Source: Chlorops oryzae (Eukaryota > Arthropoda > Insecta > Diptera > Chloropidae). Taken from it: a stretch of DNA of 64,000 bases. The notes beneath the pieces were generated by a model that saw only the letters and a list, made by a program, of their open reading frames with translations, searched no databases and had not been told where the DNA came from. The position numbers and the translations under genes are program-made. Of this stretch, positions 45,901 through 55,478 are shown piece by piece. Location: contig CM035808.1 of NCBI GenBank assembly GCA_020466095.1, positions 31,136,959 to 31,200,958 of the forward strand, read 5' to 3'. Numbering within the stretch: position 1 is the first letter of the stretch; the number at the start of each line of letters is the position of its first letter.

Positions 45901-48886
45901 CGGAATCGCATTCGTTATCCTATCGAGGTAATTTGTGGGGTTAATGGGGCTATATTTATAAATTCAAATCTAATTCATAACTTTGTTCTCGGAATATAGA
46001 TTCACCATTAGGAAAATCCATTAAAATTGGAGCGAAATAAATTGCCGGAAACATTGAGATTGGTTTCATTATTGGACGAATATTGGTTCGCTATAGAAAG
46101 ATCGATTGTACTCGGTTTCAATTAAAATTGAATATCTAATTGATAGATATCTATAATTAGCAAAAGAGAAAAAAACAAATGGATCAATATTAATGTTGTA
46201 AATAAATATTGCCACTTAATGATTGCACTCGTAGAAGGCAATGACAACCGAATGATTGAAATCGAACACTGATAAACGATTTCGCTTTCGAAACTTTATC
46301 AGCGCAACTAACAAAATGAAGTAATATTTTTTTATTTTTTTCTTATTTATTGAAATGATAAAAAGATACTCTCTGTATTGTCTTCAATTAAAAATAATAG
46401 GAAGGCAATCAGGAAAAAATTGTTTGCGCCAATTACAGATTGTGTAAAGGCATGGAGGCAATAACCCTTGCAAATAGAAGCGGTATGTTGATGATTGCTG
46501 AATTCACGAGCAATTATTGTCAGTCAATGGACGCTTGATGATGTTGCATTATCGGCAACTGTTTTTATTTGTATTTCTACTTTTACATTATGTCAATACT
46601 ATTTATGCTGTGAGTGCAGCTGCAGCAAGCAGCAGCAGCGATTGTGCCGGTTTATTTTTATCAGCAATTTGAAAACACTTGTTGGAATGAAATTTAAAGA
46701 TAAAACGTCGTCTATTCATAGGTACTAAATTTAACATGTGTGTGCCTGCCTGCCTGCTTATGCATGTAGATTCTTTTAAACTTGGAAAAAGCTTTTTCTC
46801 TTCCTTTAAGGTCGTAAGAATTGGGCGGGCTACTCTAACAACATTATGGGTCGTGGTCTTCAACTCGGTTTAAGAACTTCGCAATTTTAAATTGTCGAAT
46901 ATATTCTTTCAGTATTAATGCCAGTTTAAATCATACTATATTATTATTTCAAATTTTCTTTCAGTATTAATGCCAGTTTAAATCATACTATATTTGCATT
47001 TTTCAAAATTTTTCATATACGGGTAGTGATTGTTTTCCCTTTTGCCGGGTAAATGAATTCCACTACCAAATGAATCGTCGTGGTCTTTGGACCAATTTGA
47101 GTTTGAGACGATTTTACAGTTTGATTTCTAGCACACCCCCGACAAATTCCTTAATTTCTACAACTTGTATTAATTTTGGTGTCTATGTAGTTTGAAAACA
47201 TTTTGACTTACCGTGTAGGCATATTGCTTATAATCTTATCAGTTAAGAACCCAGCACGATTACATCGCTCAATGAAACGATCCAGAATAATATAAGCAAG
47301 CGGTACATCCAACACAATATCGGCCATGTCATCGAAAGCACGCAGAAATCCCTAGAAATTTTTGGTTTAATTTAATTATTATATTTTGATATTTTATTTT
47401 GTTGTTTATGAGTGTTGTTGTTCCGATAAGAGAATGAAAGAGTTTTTGAGCAATACGTGGTATGTTGTGGGGTGTGGAAAGACTCACCTGCTCCATACCA
47501 GCTGGAAGAACCAAACATGCCTCATCCAATGACTTCAACAATTCACACATTGCTTCCTCCGTAGTTTGACTCAAAGATTCGAGTGTCATGACAATTACCT
47601 CATAGACGAGCTCATGATGGAAATGTGGGACCTCCAGTTCCCGTAAACAACGATGTGCCTCCTGTATATCACGTGACGACAAATACTCCTTCAGAAGCAA
47701 TGTCATCTGCTTAGTTATAGTTTTAACCGGTCGCAATGGACCGCCCATGCCCCACACATTATCCAGATGGGCCCAACCCTGTTTCATGTGTAAAAGCGTA
47801 TCGGCACGACGTATGGCAGCGATTGCATGCTCGCTAAATGACTCGATATTGACCGGCTTCGTGACAAATTTCGGTGGCAGACAATCGTCAGCAACAGCAC
47901 GTGCCAAGAAGTTACCTATAACACATACGGTACATATAAAATTATATACATATATATGCACACAATTTATATAAAGATTTATGATGTATGTGAGAGTAAG
48001 TTTGAGTGTGAGGGAGGAGAATTGACAAACCGAAATGAATTGGATCAACACCTATGGAAATTAAATATCAAATGAAATTTAACTCACCCAAATAAATGGG
48101 CGCATCAGGTGTATCCAATGTCAAATCCGGCAGATTCTCCAACAGAATCTCGAAGCCTTTTTCAATATCTTTGCCAGTTATGACACGTCCGTACAGATCG
48201 GAAACGAGCACCGATGTCATTTCACGCTGCGAATCCTTATGATCCATTGAGATCTCCACGCAAACACTTGTCACATACGGGCGTAAGAATCCCGTTAGAA
48301 TTTCATCGAAACTAACAGCGACCTCATGAGTGTCGCCATGCTCGAAATACTCTAGAACGATCGGTTCCGCTAGCTTAAAGAATTCCTCCGGCGTTAGTTC
48401 GGGTATGACTTCACGCAATTCAATGTTCTTATCGTTGCTTTCGCTATCATAGTTCGGATCGTTCTCGTCCTCGTAGACTTCTTCGAGTGCCTCGGAGCCA
48501 GGAAGACCCCAAACACCTTTACCGCCGGCACCACCCTTCTTTGGTAGGCCACGTCCATGGCCATTGCGTGAACGACGACTATTCTTCCAGCGTCGATGCG
48601 GTACAACATAACCGGGCGATACACCGTTCAGATGATGAGATGCGGCACTGCCGCCACCTTCACCCCGGCTATTCTGTCTGTGTATGAGACGTTTGGCCTT
48701 TCGCTTAATGCGATCGTGTCCATCGCCGATTGGCATCGGTTTCTTGATACTATGTCCGTTCACGTCCTTCGGCGATCCGGAGGAACCATTCAATTCCACT
48801 GCTTTTACGTCTCCGTTAAGCTCACGTTCTACGGAGCTTTCGCGTGAGCCGGCATCGCCGTTTTGAACTGCATTTTCGACTTCCAT
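33918..48886 (-). CDS. Pdcd4: Programmed cell death protein 4 (Pdcd4)
   Basis: Pdcd4 binds the helicase eIF4A through two MA3 domains and restrains translation. Coding exons on the minus strand: 48886-48088, 47915-47488, 47351-47212 and 33990-33918, total 1440 nt (479 aa; human 469), with consistent phases (1, 0, 2). The N-terminal basic region has [19 protein letters not shown] and [11 protein letters not shown]3-1 contains [20 protein letters not shown] and [17 protein letters not shown]3-2 contains [19 protein letters not shown] and [20 protein letters not shown]. The last exon supplies [16 protein letters not shown], the conserved family tail. It lies 13,221 bp from exon 3 (intron 47211-33991), an intron filled with transposons. 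Without that exon the frame hits a stop right at the donor (CG|GTAAGT). ATG at 48886 has a good context (AAA ATGG). Confidence 0.93.
35726..36835. mobile_element. Nested 1.1-kb element with CCCAAGCAGCAAAATAG ends
   Basis: CCCAAGCAGCAAAATAG at the left is inverted at the right (CTATTTTGCTACTTGGG, one mismatch). TA flanks both sides, compatible with a 2-bp duplication. The outer 400 and 250 bp are built of GACCTATTTT / AAAATAGGTC and GACTTNAAAGTC motifs, so the element can fold on itself; the middle (about 36190-36590) is different. A second copy begins at 63707. No coding capacity; superfamily unknown. Confidence 0.7.
36946..37182 (+). pseudogene. C-terminal remnant of a pogo/Tigger-like transposase
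   Basis: An open frame of 78 codons with no ATG, ending at 37180. It is acidic at first ([13 protein letters not shown]), then has a helical region with VEWAIQNN, and ends [14 protein letters not shown]. The QxxIxxFL string fits a PCNA-interacting (PIP) box, a feature I recall at the C-terminus of pogo transposases. Most of the transposase, including the catalytic core, is gone. The assignment rests on this tail and on the element's TIRs. Confidence 0.5.
37330..40994. other. Pdcd4 intron 3, first transposon-free part
   Basis: No gene recognised. It contains CAR-type triplets (CAACAACAGCAACAAC near 38430, GACGACGACGACGACG near 38550), a repeat block at about 39110-39350 that recurs inside the piggyBac-type element (41215-41333), and a GC-richer island at about 39640-40090. 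Confidence 0.4.
39110..39350. repeat. Dispersed repeat shared with 41215-41333
   Basis: Two imperfect tandem units of about 100 bp (TATTAAACTAGACAATTGCT then CAAAAACTTCAGG...; ATATCAAACTAAGGAATTGG then TCAAAAACTCGAC...). The first matches 41215-41333 closely, and ATACGAGCCAA at 39343 matches the DNA just right of the Tc1 insertion at 43210. Confidence 0.6.
41334..41570. mobile_element. hAT-type MITE, 237 bp
   Basis: Starts CAGAGCTGCTCTCTAAATTT and ends AAACTGGCAACACTG. Flanks GATCTCAT (41326-41333) and GGTCTCAT (41571-41578) agree in 7 of 8 positions. Inserted in the piggyBac-type element just 21 bp left of the Tc1. The right end resembles the MITE at 59205. Confidence 0.7.
41592..43209 (-). 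mobile_element. Complete Tc1-family transposon, 1618 bp
   Basis: Terminal CACTCCCGCTCA is inverted at both ends and TA flanks it at 41590-41591 and 43210-43211. It has the IR/DR layout: AATAGACGCA occurs near the left end (41608) and inside (41814), with inverse copies at about 42979 and 43185. The transposase is intact on the minus strand. It is nested in the piggyBac-type element in Pdcd4 intron 3 and lies in the same orientation as Pdcd4. Confidence 0.93.
41903..42922 (-). CDS. Tc1-family transposase, intact
   Basis: A cut-and-paste DNA transposase of 339 aa (337 from the second ATG, MGRAK), the usual Tc1 length. Two helix-turn-helix motifs at the N-terminus bind the TIRs; the first contains [20 protein letters not shown] (about residues 25-45). 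The DDE catalytic triad is complete: Asp in [11 protein letters not shown], Asp in [12 protein letters not shown] and Glu in [13 protein letters not shown], with 34 residues between the last two (DD34E). There is no stop or frameshift, so the copy is potentially active or only recently silent. It reads in the same direction as Pdcd4, inside its intron. Confidence 0.95.
   Translation of the reverse strand: MKMGRAKILSALEREKIDFYHSEGLSNRKIGEKLNRSSRTVDRYLKDPKSYGKKFKGRKEALSAREKRKIVRIASNSRKSAAKIRQLADVKASLSTVKRAISSAKHLKRLKMKKKPPLDAVRKQKRLDFAKNYMAWTCQSETRTNDWRTVVFCDEKRFNFDGPDGFQYYFHDLRKEEMVLSRHHSREGGVMVWGAISFYGTVDLIIVDQTMNGLRYKLLLESILPKIADLFGPLPWIFQQDNAPIHNARIVKSFLSSQSVNLMSWSPYSPDLNIIENVWGWMSRKIYEGGRQYDNKESLTAAIKSAWGEISLDYLHTLYSSLKDRVFEVINKNGGNTHY
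43324..44311. other. Pdcd4 intron 3, part between elements
   Basis: AT-rich, A-runs, no gene or element recognised. Confidence 0.4.
44312..45028. mobile_element. PIF/Harbinger-type MITE, 717 bp
   Basis: TAGCATGTTTCCACAT at the left is inverted (ATGTGGAAACATGCTA) at the right, with weaker pairing continuing through GAATTAA. TTA flanks both sides (44309-44311 and 45029-45031), as expected of PIF/Harbinger. It lies in Pdcd4 intron 3 and shares GTTTCCAC with the MITE at 22220. Confidence 0.6.
45032..47211. other. Pdcd4 intron 3, donor-proximal part
   Basis: AT-rich intron sequence with an (ACAT)n tract at about 45211 and a long A-run at 45422. No element with clear ends other than the short duplication at 46904. 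Confidence 0.4.
46904..46994. repeat. 39-bp direct duplication, 52-bp period
   Basis: TTCTTTCAGTATTAATGCCA followed by GTTTAAATCATACTATATT occurs identically at 46904-46942 and 46956-46994. An exact copy implies a recent event. Confidence 0.85.
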
Positions 48887-49207
48887 TTTCGTTTGTTCCT
48901 ATTCCTTCTTCTTTGCTTTCGTCCTCTTTCTTTTATTAAGGATTGATTTTTTTTTTTGTTTTGTTTGTTTGTTTGTTTTGTTTTTAAGATCAACAGAAGT
49001 TTTTGTACTTTGGAATATAGGTGCTTTTTTTGTCCACTCAACCCTTCGTCTTATTGGAGAGAATCAGTCGTGCAACCACTTTGTAGTTGGAATTGTCCAA
49101 ATGGTACAATTGTCCTGTACGAGCACCGCCAAAGCAGTTGTCAAGTTTTTCTTTACAAACTACGGAGAATTTTTACGCAGCCAGTTTTGCTAACTGAAAT
49201 AAAAAGT
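48887..49207 (-). promoter_or_regulatory. 5' flank of Pdcd4, probable leader
   Basis: Directly upstream of the Pdcd4 ATG on the minus strand; poly(A)-rich on that strand, with AAACAAACAAACAAAAC. No core promoter motif recognised. Further untranslated exons could lie further right. Confidence 0.3.
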
Positions 49208-50130
49208 AAATAAAAATTCATTTTGAGTCACGCGGACTTATTTTCAGTAGAACGCTATGGGGGCGCCACAAATAAATGTGTACCAATTTCGCCTCAACAG
49301 GGGGTTATTGACTGAATCGGCAAACCTTGGTGGAGTTTCTCCTCAATTATGCCAAAAAGACACTACGATACTCCGCCAAACGGGCCATACCCAAAGACCG
49401 GACAGAACTGTGGAACCCAGTTCTGGGGCCCTTGGTATAGCACAGGTATTTATGAGTCGGAACAATTACTTTTTAGTTGTTAAGTTTGAGTTCAACCTTT
49501 TGCTCTAGTTTTATTTAATAATTTGGTAGCGAACCTTATTAAGGCATTTTTGGTACATTTTTGGTGCCTTTTTTCTCGCTCTAACGTTTTCTCGAACGAA
49601 TTTTTCCTTGAAATTCACCACAGAGCTTCAAGTTTAAAACGATGGGCTCGATAAATGTCACAATACCCAAAAAAAATGACCGGATTGCTTGGACTCTCTC
49701 AGCTCAGTTTGAGCCGAAAAGAAGACCAAGCAACATCAGACTTTTTGTTAGCATTTGGCGAAAGTTTTTGACCTTTTATGGGTTCTTTAAGGGAGTTAGA
49801 CTTAGCAGATTTTTGGGCATAATTACAAGTAGTTTTCAAATCCTGGCAAACATGTACAGACTATCCACAGAAGTTATTAATCGCTTGGACTCAAAAGCCT
49901 AAACAAAAATGAGTCGGAAAGAAATAAGAGAAAAGATTAGATCACAAACGAGTCCTGAGATGGAACGTCAAAAATTATAGGGGACTACTGAGTCACGAAA
50001 CCCGCAACTGGTTTCATTAAAAATACGCGGACTTATTTCCAGTAGAACGACTTGGGGGCGCCAGATATAAATGTGTACCATTTTCGCCTGGGATATTAAC
50101 CGAATGGGCAACCTTGGTGGAGTTTCGTAG
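49208..50130. repeat. Pair of diverged direct repeats, about 120 bp each
   Basis: CGCGGACTTATTTTCAGTAG then AACGCTATGGGGGCGCCA at about 49231 recurs as CGCGGACTTATTTCCAGTAG then AACGACTTGGGGGCGCCA at about 50025; both go on to ATAAATGTGTACCA and CCTTGGTGGAGTTTC. About 800 bp separate them. They could be two fragments of one element or ends of a solo structure; no coding domain was recognised between them. Confidence 0.5.
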
Positions 50131-51483
50131 CGGGGATTTACCCCCTTTCGAACCTCCTCTCTTTTCTACGTGTATTTTCAAAAATTCATTGAGATATTTT
50201 CACAGAAAGTAAAGTTTGAACAAATTATTTTTATCATGGCCAAGCGATTTTCCTTTTAACGATTGAAAACTTATTTCTCATTTTCCCCATTATCGTAACG
50301 TCACAGCCTTTCTGCTGTATAGAGAAAGAGAAACTGCATATTTTCCTTTACATATGCGCCGCCTCCGTTTGCACTCAACTTCGACGTTTATTGCCACTGT
50401 ATTTTCTCCAAAGGCAGATACATCTTTTCTAGATGGATGGATACCTAATGCCTAGCAAGCGGTATGAGGTACATACATACATACGTATGTGTAACCGAGT
50501 AATCGAACCACACTGAGCGAACGTGCTTGCAACCGAACGAACAAACTAGCCTAACCCAACTAGACAACCGTCAATCAACAGCAAAAAAAAAAATAAAAAA
50601 ATAAAAAATTGAAAAATAAAAATTAGAAAAAATATTGGAAATAAATTCAAGTTACGAGCAACTCAACAATTTTCCAATGGGGATTGGCAGCGGACACAAA
50701 ACTGTATTGCAAGCTCCTAACCCTGCAATGGGCCAAAGCACTCGTTGAAGGTTTGTTTTTCTCGCAGTCGAGAGTCGAGAGTTGCCGTCGTCGACGTTGT
50801 TGTAAATCTTGTTTTTATTCTTGTTGTACATAGTTGTTTTTTTGTTGTTGTTGTTGTTTCTGTATCTTTGTGCATTTAAAGGTCTTAGAATGGGTTAAAT
50901 GAACGCACCGAAGGCGCTCTTCTACGTCTAATGGCGTTATTCGCCTTTGTATGCATATGTATCTTCGAGTTGCATTTTCGAATTTGCTTGCGTTCTGCTC
51001 AAATAATTTTTGTTGCCATTTTGTTGTTGTTGCTATTGTTTATGCAAATATATAGTCGTTCTCTCAGTGGCACGGTAAAACCTTGTATATTCGGACATGA
51101 ATTTTGGAATTTTTATGTGAAAAGGGGCCGATTTAGATACTTCTGATATCATATAGAGAAGCTCTCCGAACAAGGCGGCGACCGCCAAATGGGGACTTCA
51201 CTGTAGCTATATGAAGATTTATTGCTAGTAAAAGACTCATGTGCGCATATGCAGCAAGTGAATGGGGGAAAAGACAAAAAAAAAAAAAAAAAAAAAGAAG
51301 TTAATTTAAAATGGAGATGAAATATTTACTTGAAAATGTGTTGTGCAATTCAATTTGATATTTTCAATGTGAAGGAATGAACAGACGTGAACTAAATTCG
51401 TCAAAATTTTAGGAGATGGCTTGGTTAAAATCATATCGGCTCTTCTGCATAGAGGACCGAATATAAAGTACAAGAACTGACAA
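50131..51483. other. Gene-poor region right of Pdcd4
   Basis: A-rich and GTT-repeat stretches (about 50830-50860) and an (ACAT)n tract near 50470. No coding sequence recognised; it may contain distal Pdcd4 promoter DNA. Confidence 0.35.
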
Positions 51484-51990
51484 GATCGATTGTTTGGACT
51501 GCGTTTGAATCTCGGAAAAGCCGATTATATGTCAACAGACCCATGCGAAGAAGGAACCATCCAAATAAATAACACTGACCAAGGACCGAAAAATAATACC
51601 TTGGATACACTTGGACTTGGACACTTTCTGCTGACGGGACAACAGCTCGCGAAGTTACTTAGAGAGTTAACGCTACTTGGATAAAGTGGCTTTCAACGAC
51701 TGAAGTTATGTGCGATAAAAACATAAGCGACCGCTTAAAATCCAAAAGTTACCACACAATCAGCAGGCTTTTCGGTCTTTACAGTTCTGAGTTATGGATA
51801 CAAAGATAATCCGCTGGATATCCGAACATACTCGTCTTGACCATGTTACAGATTTGGACTTTCGTAGACGTTATGGAGTTGCTCAAATTATTGGGAAATA
51901 TCGGGAAACAAAGCTGCAGAGGCAAAAAAGGGGCTACACACTAAATATACAAGGTTGCAGACAACTAGGGCGTCCGAAACACAATAAAAT
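51484..51990 (+). pseudogene. Degenerate non-LTR retrotransposon (RTE-like) fragment
   Basis: Translation in shifting frames gives LRLNLGKADYMSTDPCEEG, then TIQINNTDQGP, later VMDTKIIRWISEHTRLDHV, DFRRRYGVAQIIGKYRETK, and NIQGCRQLGRPKHN. These are, in order, the pieces found after the catalytic part of RTE-type reverse transcriptases (metKMLRW..GVTRLD..RYGVAPI..E, GRPKxRW). The spacing between blocks is shortened and stops separate them. It is an inactive C-terminal piece. Confidence 0.6.
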
Positions 51991-53817
51991 AAGAGTGTAA
52001 GAAAAATTTGTTGGGAAAAAATTCCCGCATAATATTCATTTAGAATACGGCTGATATTGTTAGATTGCTACAGATGGAGCATAAGAGTGTACATACAATT
52101 TCTTCCCTTTAACCAAAAAAAAAAAAAAAAAAACATAAGGCGCTACGACGAAGAAGATTATTTTAGAAGAAGCTTATAAAGTCCCAAAAACCTCAATGGA
52201 CAGAAAGCAATACAATAATGTTTCTTTTCCATCTGAGAAAGGTGCCAAAGAAAGGGATTCGGTTAAGGGAGATGCCTATCAGCCTGTCTGCCGGCCTTCC
52301 TGAGACTAGAGCTTTCACTCAATTGATTTGAAAGCAATAAGAAGCCATTCCCCCACTTCTTTCCCTTCCTAATCACTCAATGTTACAATCGATCCGGTAC
52401 GGCGTAAATGCTAATATAATTTTGATAAGCCTAAAATAATTAAAGAGCCGGCGAACCACACCCCAAACAAAACAAAAGACAACAAAGAACGGAAAAATAA
52501 AATAATGTAAGGGCAACATTTGCAGCAATGGATGTCGAAACCGAAGCAAAGCTGAGCGAAGCAAAACGTAATGAAACGAATGGAATCAACCGACTGGCGG
52601 CTTCACTGCCACCTCAGTCAGCCATGACACTGAAGTTAAGACGCAAAAGTCGAAATACACTAAAAAAAAAAAAAAAGCATTCAAGGTTAAACCAGGCAAA
52701 ACATAAACAACTAAAACAGGGAAAGAGAAAAGTTAACGAGAGTGAAGAAAGATATGTATGCACACACAGGAACAGGGGAGCGAACACAGAGACCGGTTCG
52801 GAAAGAACACTTTCAAAGTGCGAAGGAGAAAAAAAATTCAAAAAATCTAAAAAAAATTGATCATGGTTCTTCAGAGGGGGGGTTTTTCTTTAATATTACA
52901 CAGGCGCGTTTTGCTGACTGTGCGGCATGCTCGCATAATGGAGAAGACAAATTAAAGTCGTTAGCTCAAATCTTCGCAAGAAGCACCCGTCCAAATACAA
53001 TACAATTATCCATTCCTCAATGCGATTTCCCTCTCATCGGCGTGTTCCGATAAACCTAATTCGTATCTAGGATTGAATGGGAATTCATTTTTACGACAAA
53101 AACCCCTCGATGAACTTGAACTTGAATTTGTTCCTCACTTTTCGGTTAACCTCTTTACACACAAATATACCATATGATATTATTATTGGGGATGTTCGGT
53201 CTGTAAATAGCGGCATGAACGGAATAAATGGACATGCCCTCTCGGGCATATATAACATATGAATACATAGAAACAGATGTACATGCACCGGTGGGTACAT
53301 AAAATCGAACATACTCATCGTTTTTTCAGACATAATGCCAATACAAACACATATATACATGCATTCATGACATACACACCACATAAATATTATGTGAATG
53401 TTGCGTGCAAAGGTACTTAAAAGCGATTCGAGCGGTAAAAGGCGTTGCGCATGACCTTGAATTTCAGAAAAGGGAGTTTCAGCCCTCAGGATTCTAAATG
53501 AATGCTTGCGTAAATAACGAAACAGCTTTAAACACTGCGGCGGTGGTAGTGGTAGTGCTTGTGGTATATACACATACGTCTGTGCATGTATGAATGCACT
53601 GATGAGATTTTTGCAAATATTTAGGGCCCTACTAGGAAAAGTATTCAAAAACTCATTAGTGAAATCTTTTGGGACGTTTCTTGAATTAGGATAAAAGCTT
53701 CCCATTTCACTATCGATAAACAGATCACTATGCCGGTTTCTTACCTGCCGATAGGATCTGCATAATACCTACATCATTGAGAATCTTTATATAAATGTAC
53801 ATACATATATTCTTATA
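51991..53817. other. Gene-poor region
   Basis: A fragment of the CCCTATTCT family is visible at about 52010-52060 (AAAAATTCCCGCATAATATT). A-rich runs give basic, low-complexity open frames around 52530-52860 that I do not regard as genes. Confidence 0.35.
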
Positions 53818-53934
53818 CAGCCGAAACTCTCTATAACGAACTCGTCTATAATGATCTGCTTTATAACGAACTCTCTCTGTAAAGAATTTTTTTCCGGTTC
53901 CTTGGAATTCGTTATACTTAGGTAGTTTCGACTG
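53818..53934. mobile_element. pogo-like MITE, 117 bp
   Basis: Starts CAGCCGAAACTCTCTATAAC and ends with the inverted AATTCGTTATACTTAGGTAG TTTCGACTG; TA precedes the left end. Same family as the copy at 14534. Internal TATAACGAAC is repeated three times near the left end. Confidence 0.7.
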
Positions 53935-54097
53935 TTCATATCAAAGAGAGATTCTTTCAAACTTTGACCGAATAATTCGGGCCAAACTAATTAATTTTTC
54001 GGGAGGAAAACATTTCAGACTTTCAACAAAAAAATAAAAAAAAATATTCCTCCTGGTCAAAATCTCCCTAACGTTAAGAACAGCAATTGCAAAACTT

Positions 54098-54576
54098 CCC
54101 AGCGGGAAGTTATCTCCTGCATGACAAAGTCACCAGTGATGTCATCGATGACATATAGGTGACATCTTGGAGGACATGTCATCGTGGAAGGATGCTGTTG
54201 TTCACGTGCTTGAATCTCATTGGCTACTGAAATTTAAATAAGATTTTAGCGTCAGTACACCGTTAGCATGACGTGGCGTAGATGATGAGTGCTCGACTCA
54301 GAATCCGAAGATCGCGGGTCTGATCCCTGGCTGAGGCGACAAAAATTGTTAAAAATTGATTTTTTAAAATTTTCGAAATATTCAAAGAGAGGTCAAAGAA
54401 GAGAGTTATCAAACTGGTTTCTATAAATTGACATTTAGAGAGAAAAGAGCAGTGTACGCTGCTCTCAAATGCTTTTTTTCGCCATCTCACCCCCTAGCAT
54501 GACATGTCACCGGTGAATTCACTGTCCAACTCCTGTACAAATACCATGCAAAGTCTCATACGAATTTCCCGCTGGG
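54098..54576. mobile_element. Inverted-repeat element containing a SINE
   Basis: CCCAGCGGGAAGTT at the left faces AATTTCCCGCTGGG at the right. Inside each end lie TCACCAGTGATGTCAT and, inverted, ATGACATGTCACCGGTGA. No clear target duplication. Superfamily unknown. The tRNA-like SINE body lies between. Confidence 0.5.
54266..54345 (+). repeat. tRNA-derived SINE body
   Basis: An A-box TGGCGTAGATG (54274-54284) and a B-box GGTCTGATCCC (54317-54327) at tRNA-like spacing, with CGACTCAGAATCCGAAG between them as an anticodon-arm-like piece. These are the internal RNA polymerase III promoter boxes. It lacks a clean acceptor stem and so is not a working tRNA gene. The tail continues as AT-rich AAAATTGTTAAAAATTG. 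Confidence 0.6.
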
Positions 54577-55478
54577 TTAGTTTCCTCTGTCTAGAGTCAA
54601 CTGTATTTGTTAAAAATCGGGATGTAAAAAAGTATCGCAACATCTGGCAACGCTGACACTCACACGCACAAATCTATAAGAGAGTATGTTATCCCATCTT
54701 TACTGAGCGTTGTTAGCGTCGCTTTTCCCCTCTGTGACATAATATGGGATGAGCGCGCAGAATTGCGTTTTAGATTTTTCCCAAAAACTTTAGAAGGGAA
54801 ATTTTACATAATGTAAAAGGACTGCCTTCTTTATCAAATTGAGAAAGGAGATTTGTGGTAATTGTAAATGAGATAAAGGCTTTATTACCAGTCAGTTGAA
54901 AATGGGCCTTTGAAGAACTATTCAAAACTTTCGATTTTTAAAAATTTGTAGTCCGTCTTAGCGAAAAAGAATAAATAAAAAAAAACCGGAGAAAAACAAA
55001 AACAAAAATATACCTATACACCCCACCACACTGATTTGAAAGCGTCGCATCGTCTTAGCCCCGCACCCACAACATACGTTTAGAGGAGCTTCCCCTATAT
55101 GATGGCCGAAAATTGCGTCGTAGGCTTTTTCACTTTGTACGAACAAACAAGCAAACAAACAAACATACATTTATAGTTGGTATGTATATCCGTATGGATT
55201 TTTATCAATGTTTCTTCTTTTCTGTACATTCGATGGAGCTCATGGGGAGCGTGCGGAAAGTGCTTTGTGAAGGAACGCAAAGTAAGAAAGCGAGAAGAAA
55301 GAACGAACGAAGGAACGAGCGAAAGAATCAAAGAAGCAAATAGAATGAAGAAATGGCATGATAATGAGTGCCCCTTTAAATGTATAGGTGCCGGTTGACG
55401 GAATATCAAGTGGATACGACGCACAGTGGGATTTCAGCGGATTTTTATGATTTCATGATTTCGTCTGATCGAGTAATA
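54577..55478. other. Spacer before the mariner
   Basis: A-rich runs near 54965 and AAACAAACAAAC near 55145. No gene recognised. Confidence 0.35.

Noticed and set aside
47329..48051. Single long Pdcd4 exon as one 240-codon frame
   Set aside because: Both ends of that frame are intron sequence; splice sites at 47915 and 47488 restore the family sequence.
52528..53053. Basic, lysine-rich open frames near 52.5-53 kb
   Set aside because: Low-complexity translation of A-rich DNA; no domain, no splice context, no family resemblance.
53091..53705. 204-codon minus-strand open frame
   Set aside because: Composition follows (ACAT)n-rich DNA (YICVCI, MYMPE); no recognisable domain. Probably chance.
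54266..54345. Functional tRNA gene
   Set aside because: Pol III boxes are present but the acceptor stem does not pair and the anticodon arm is imperfect; a SINE is the better reading.
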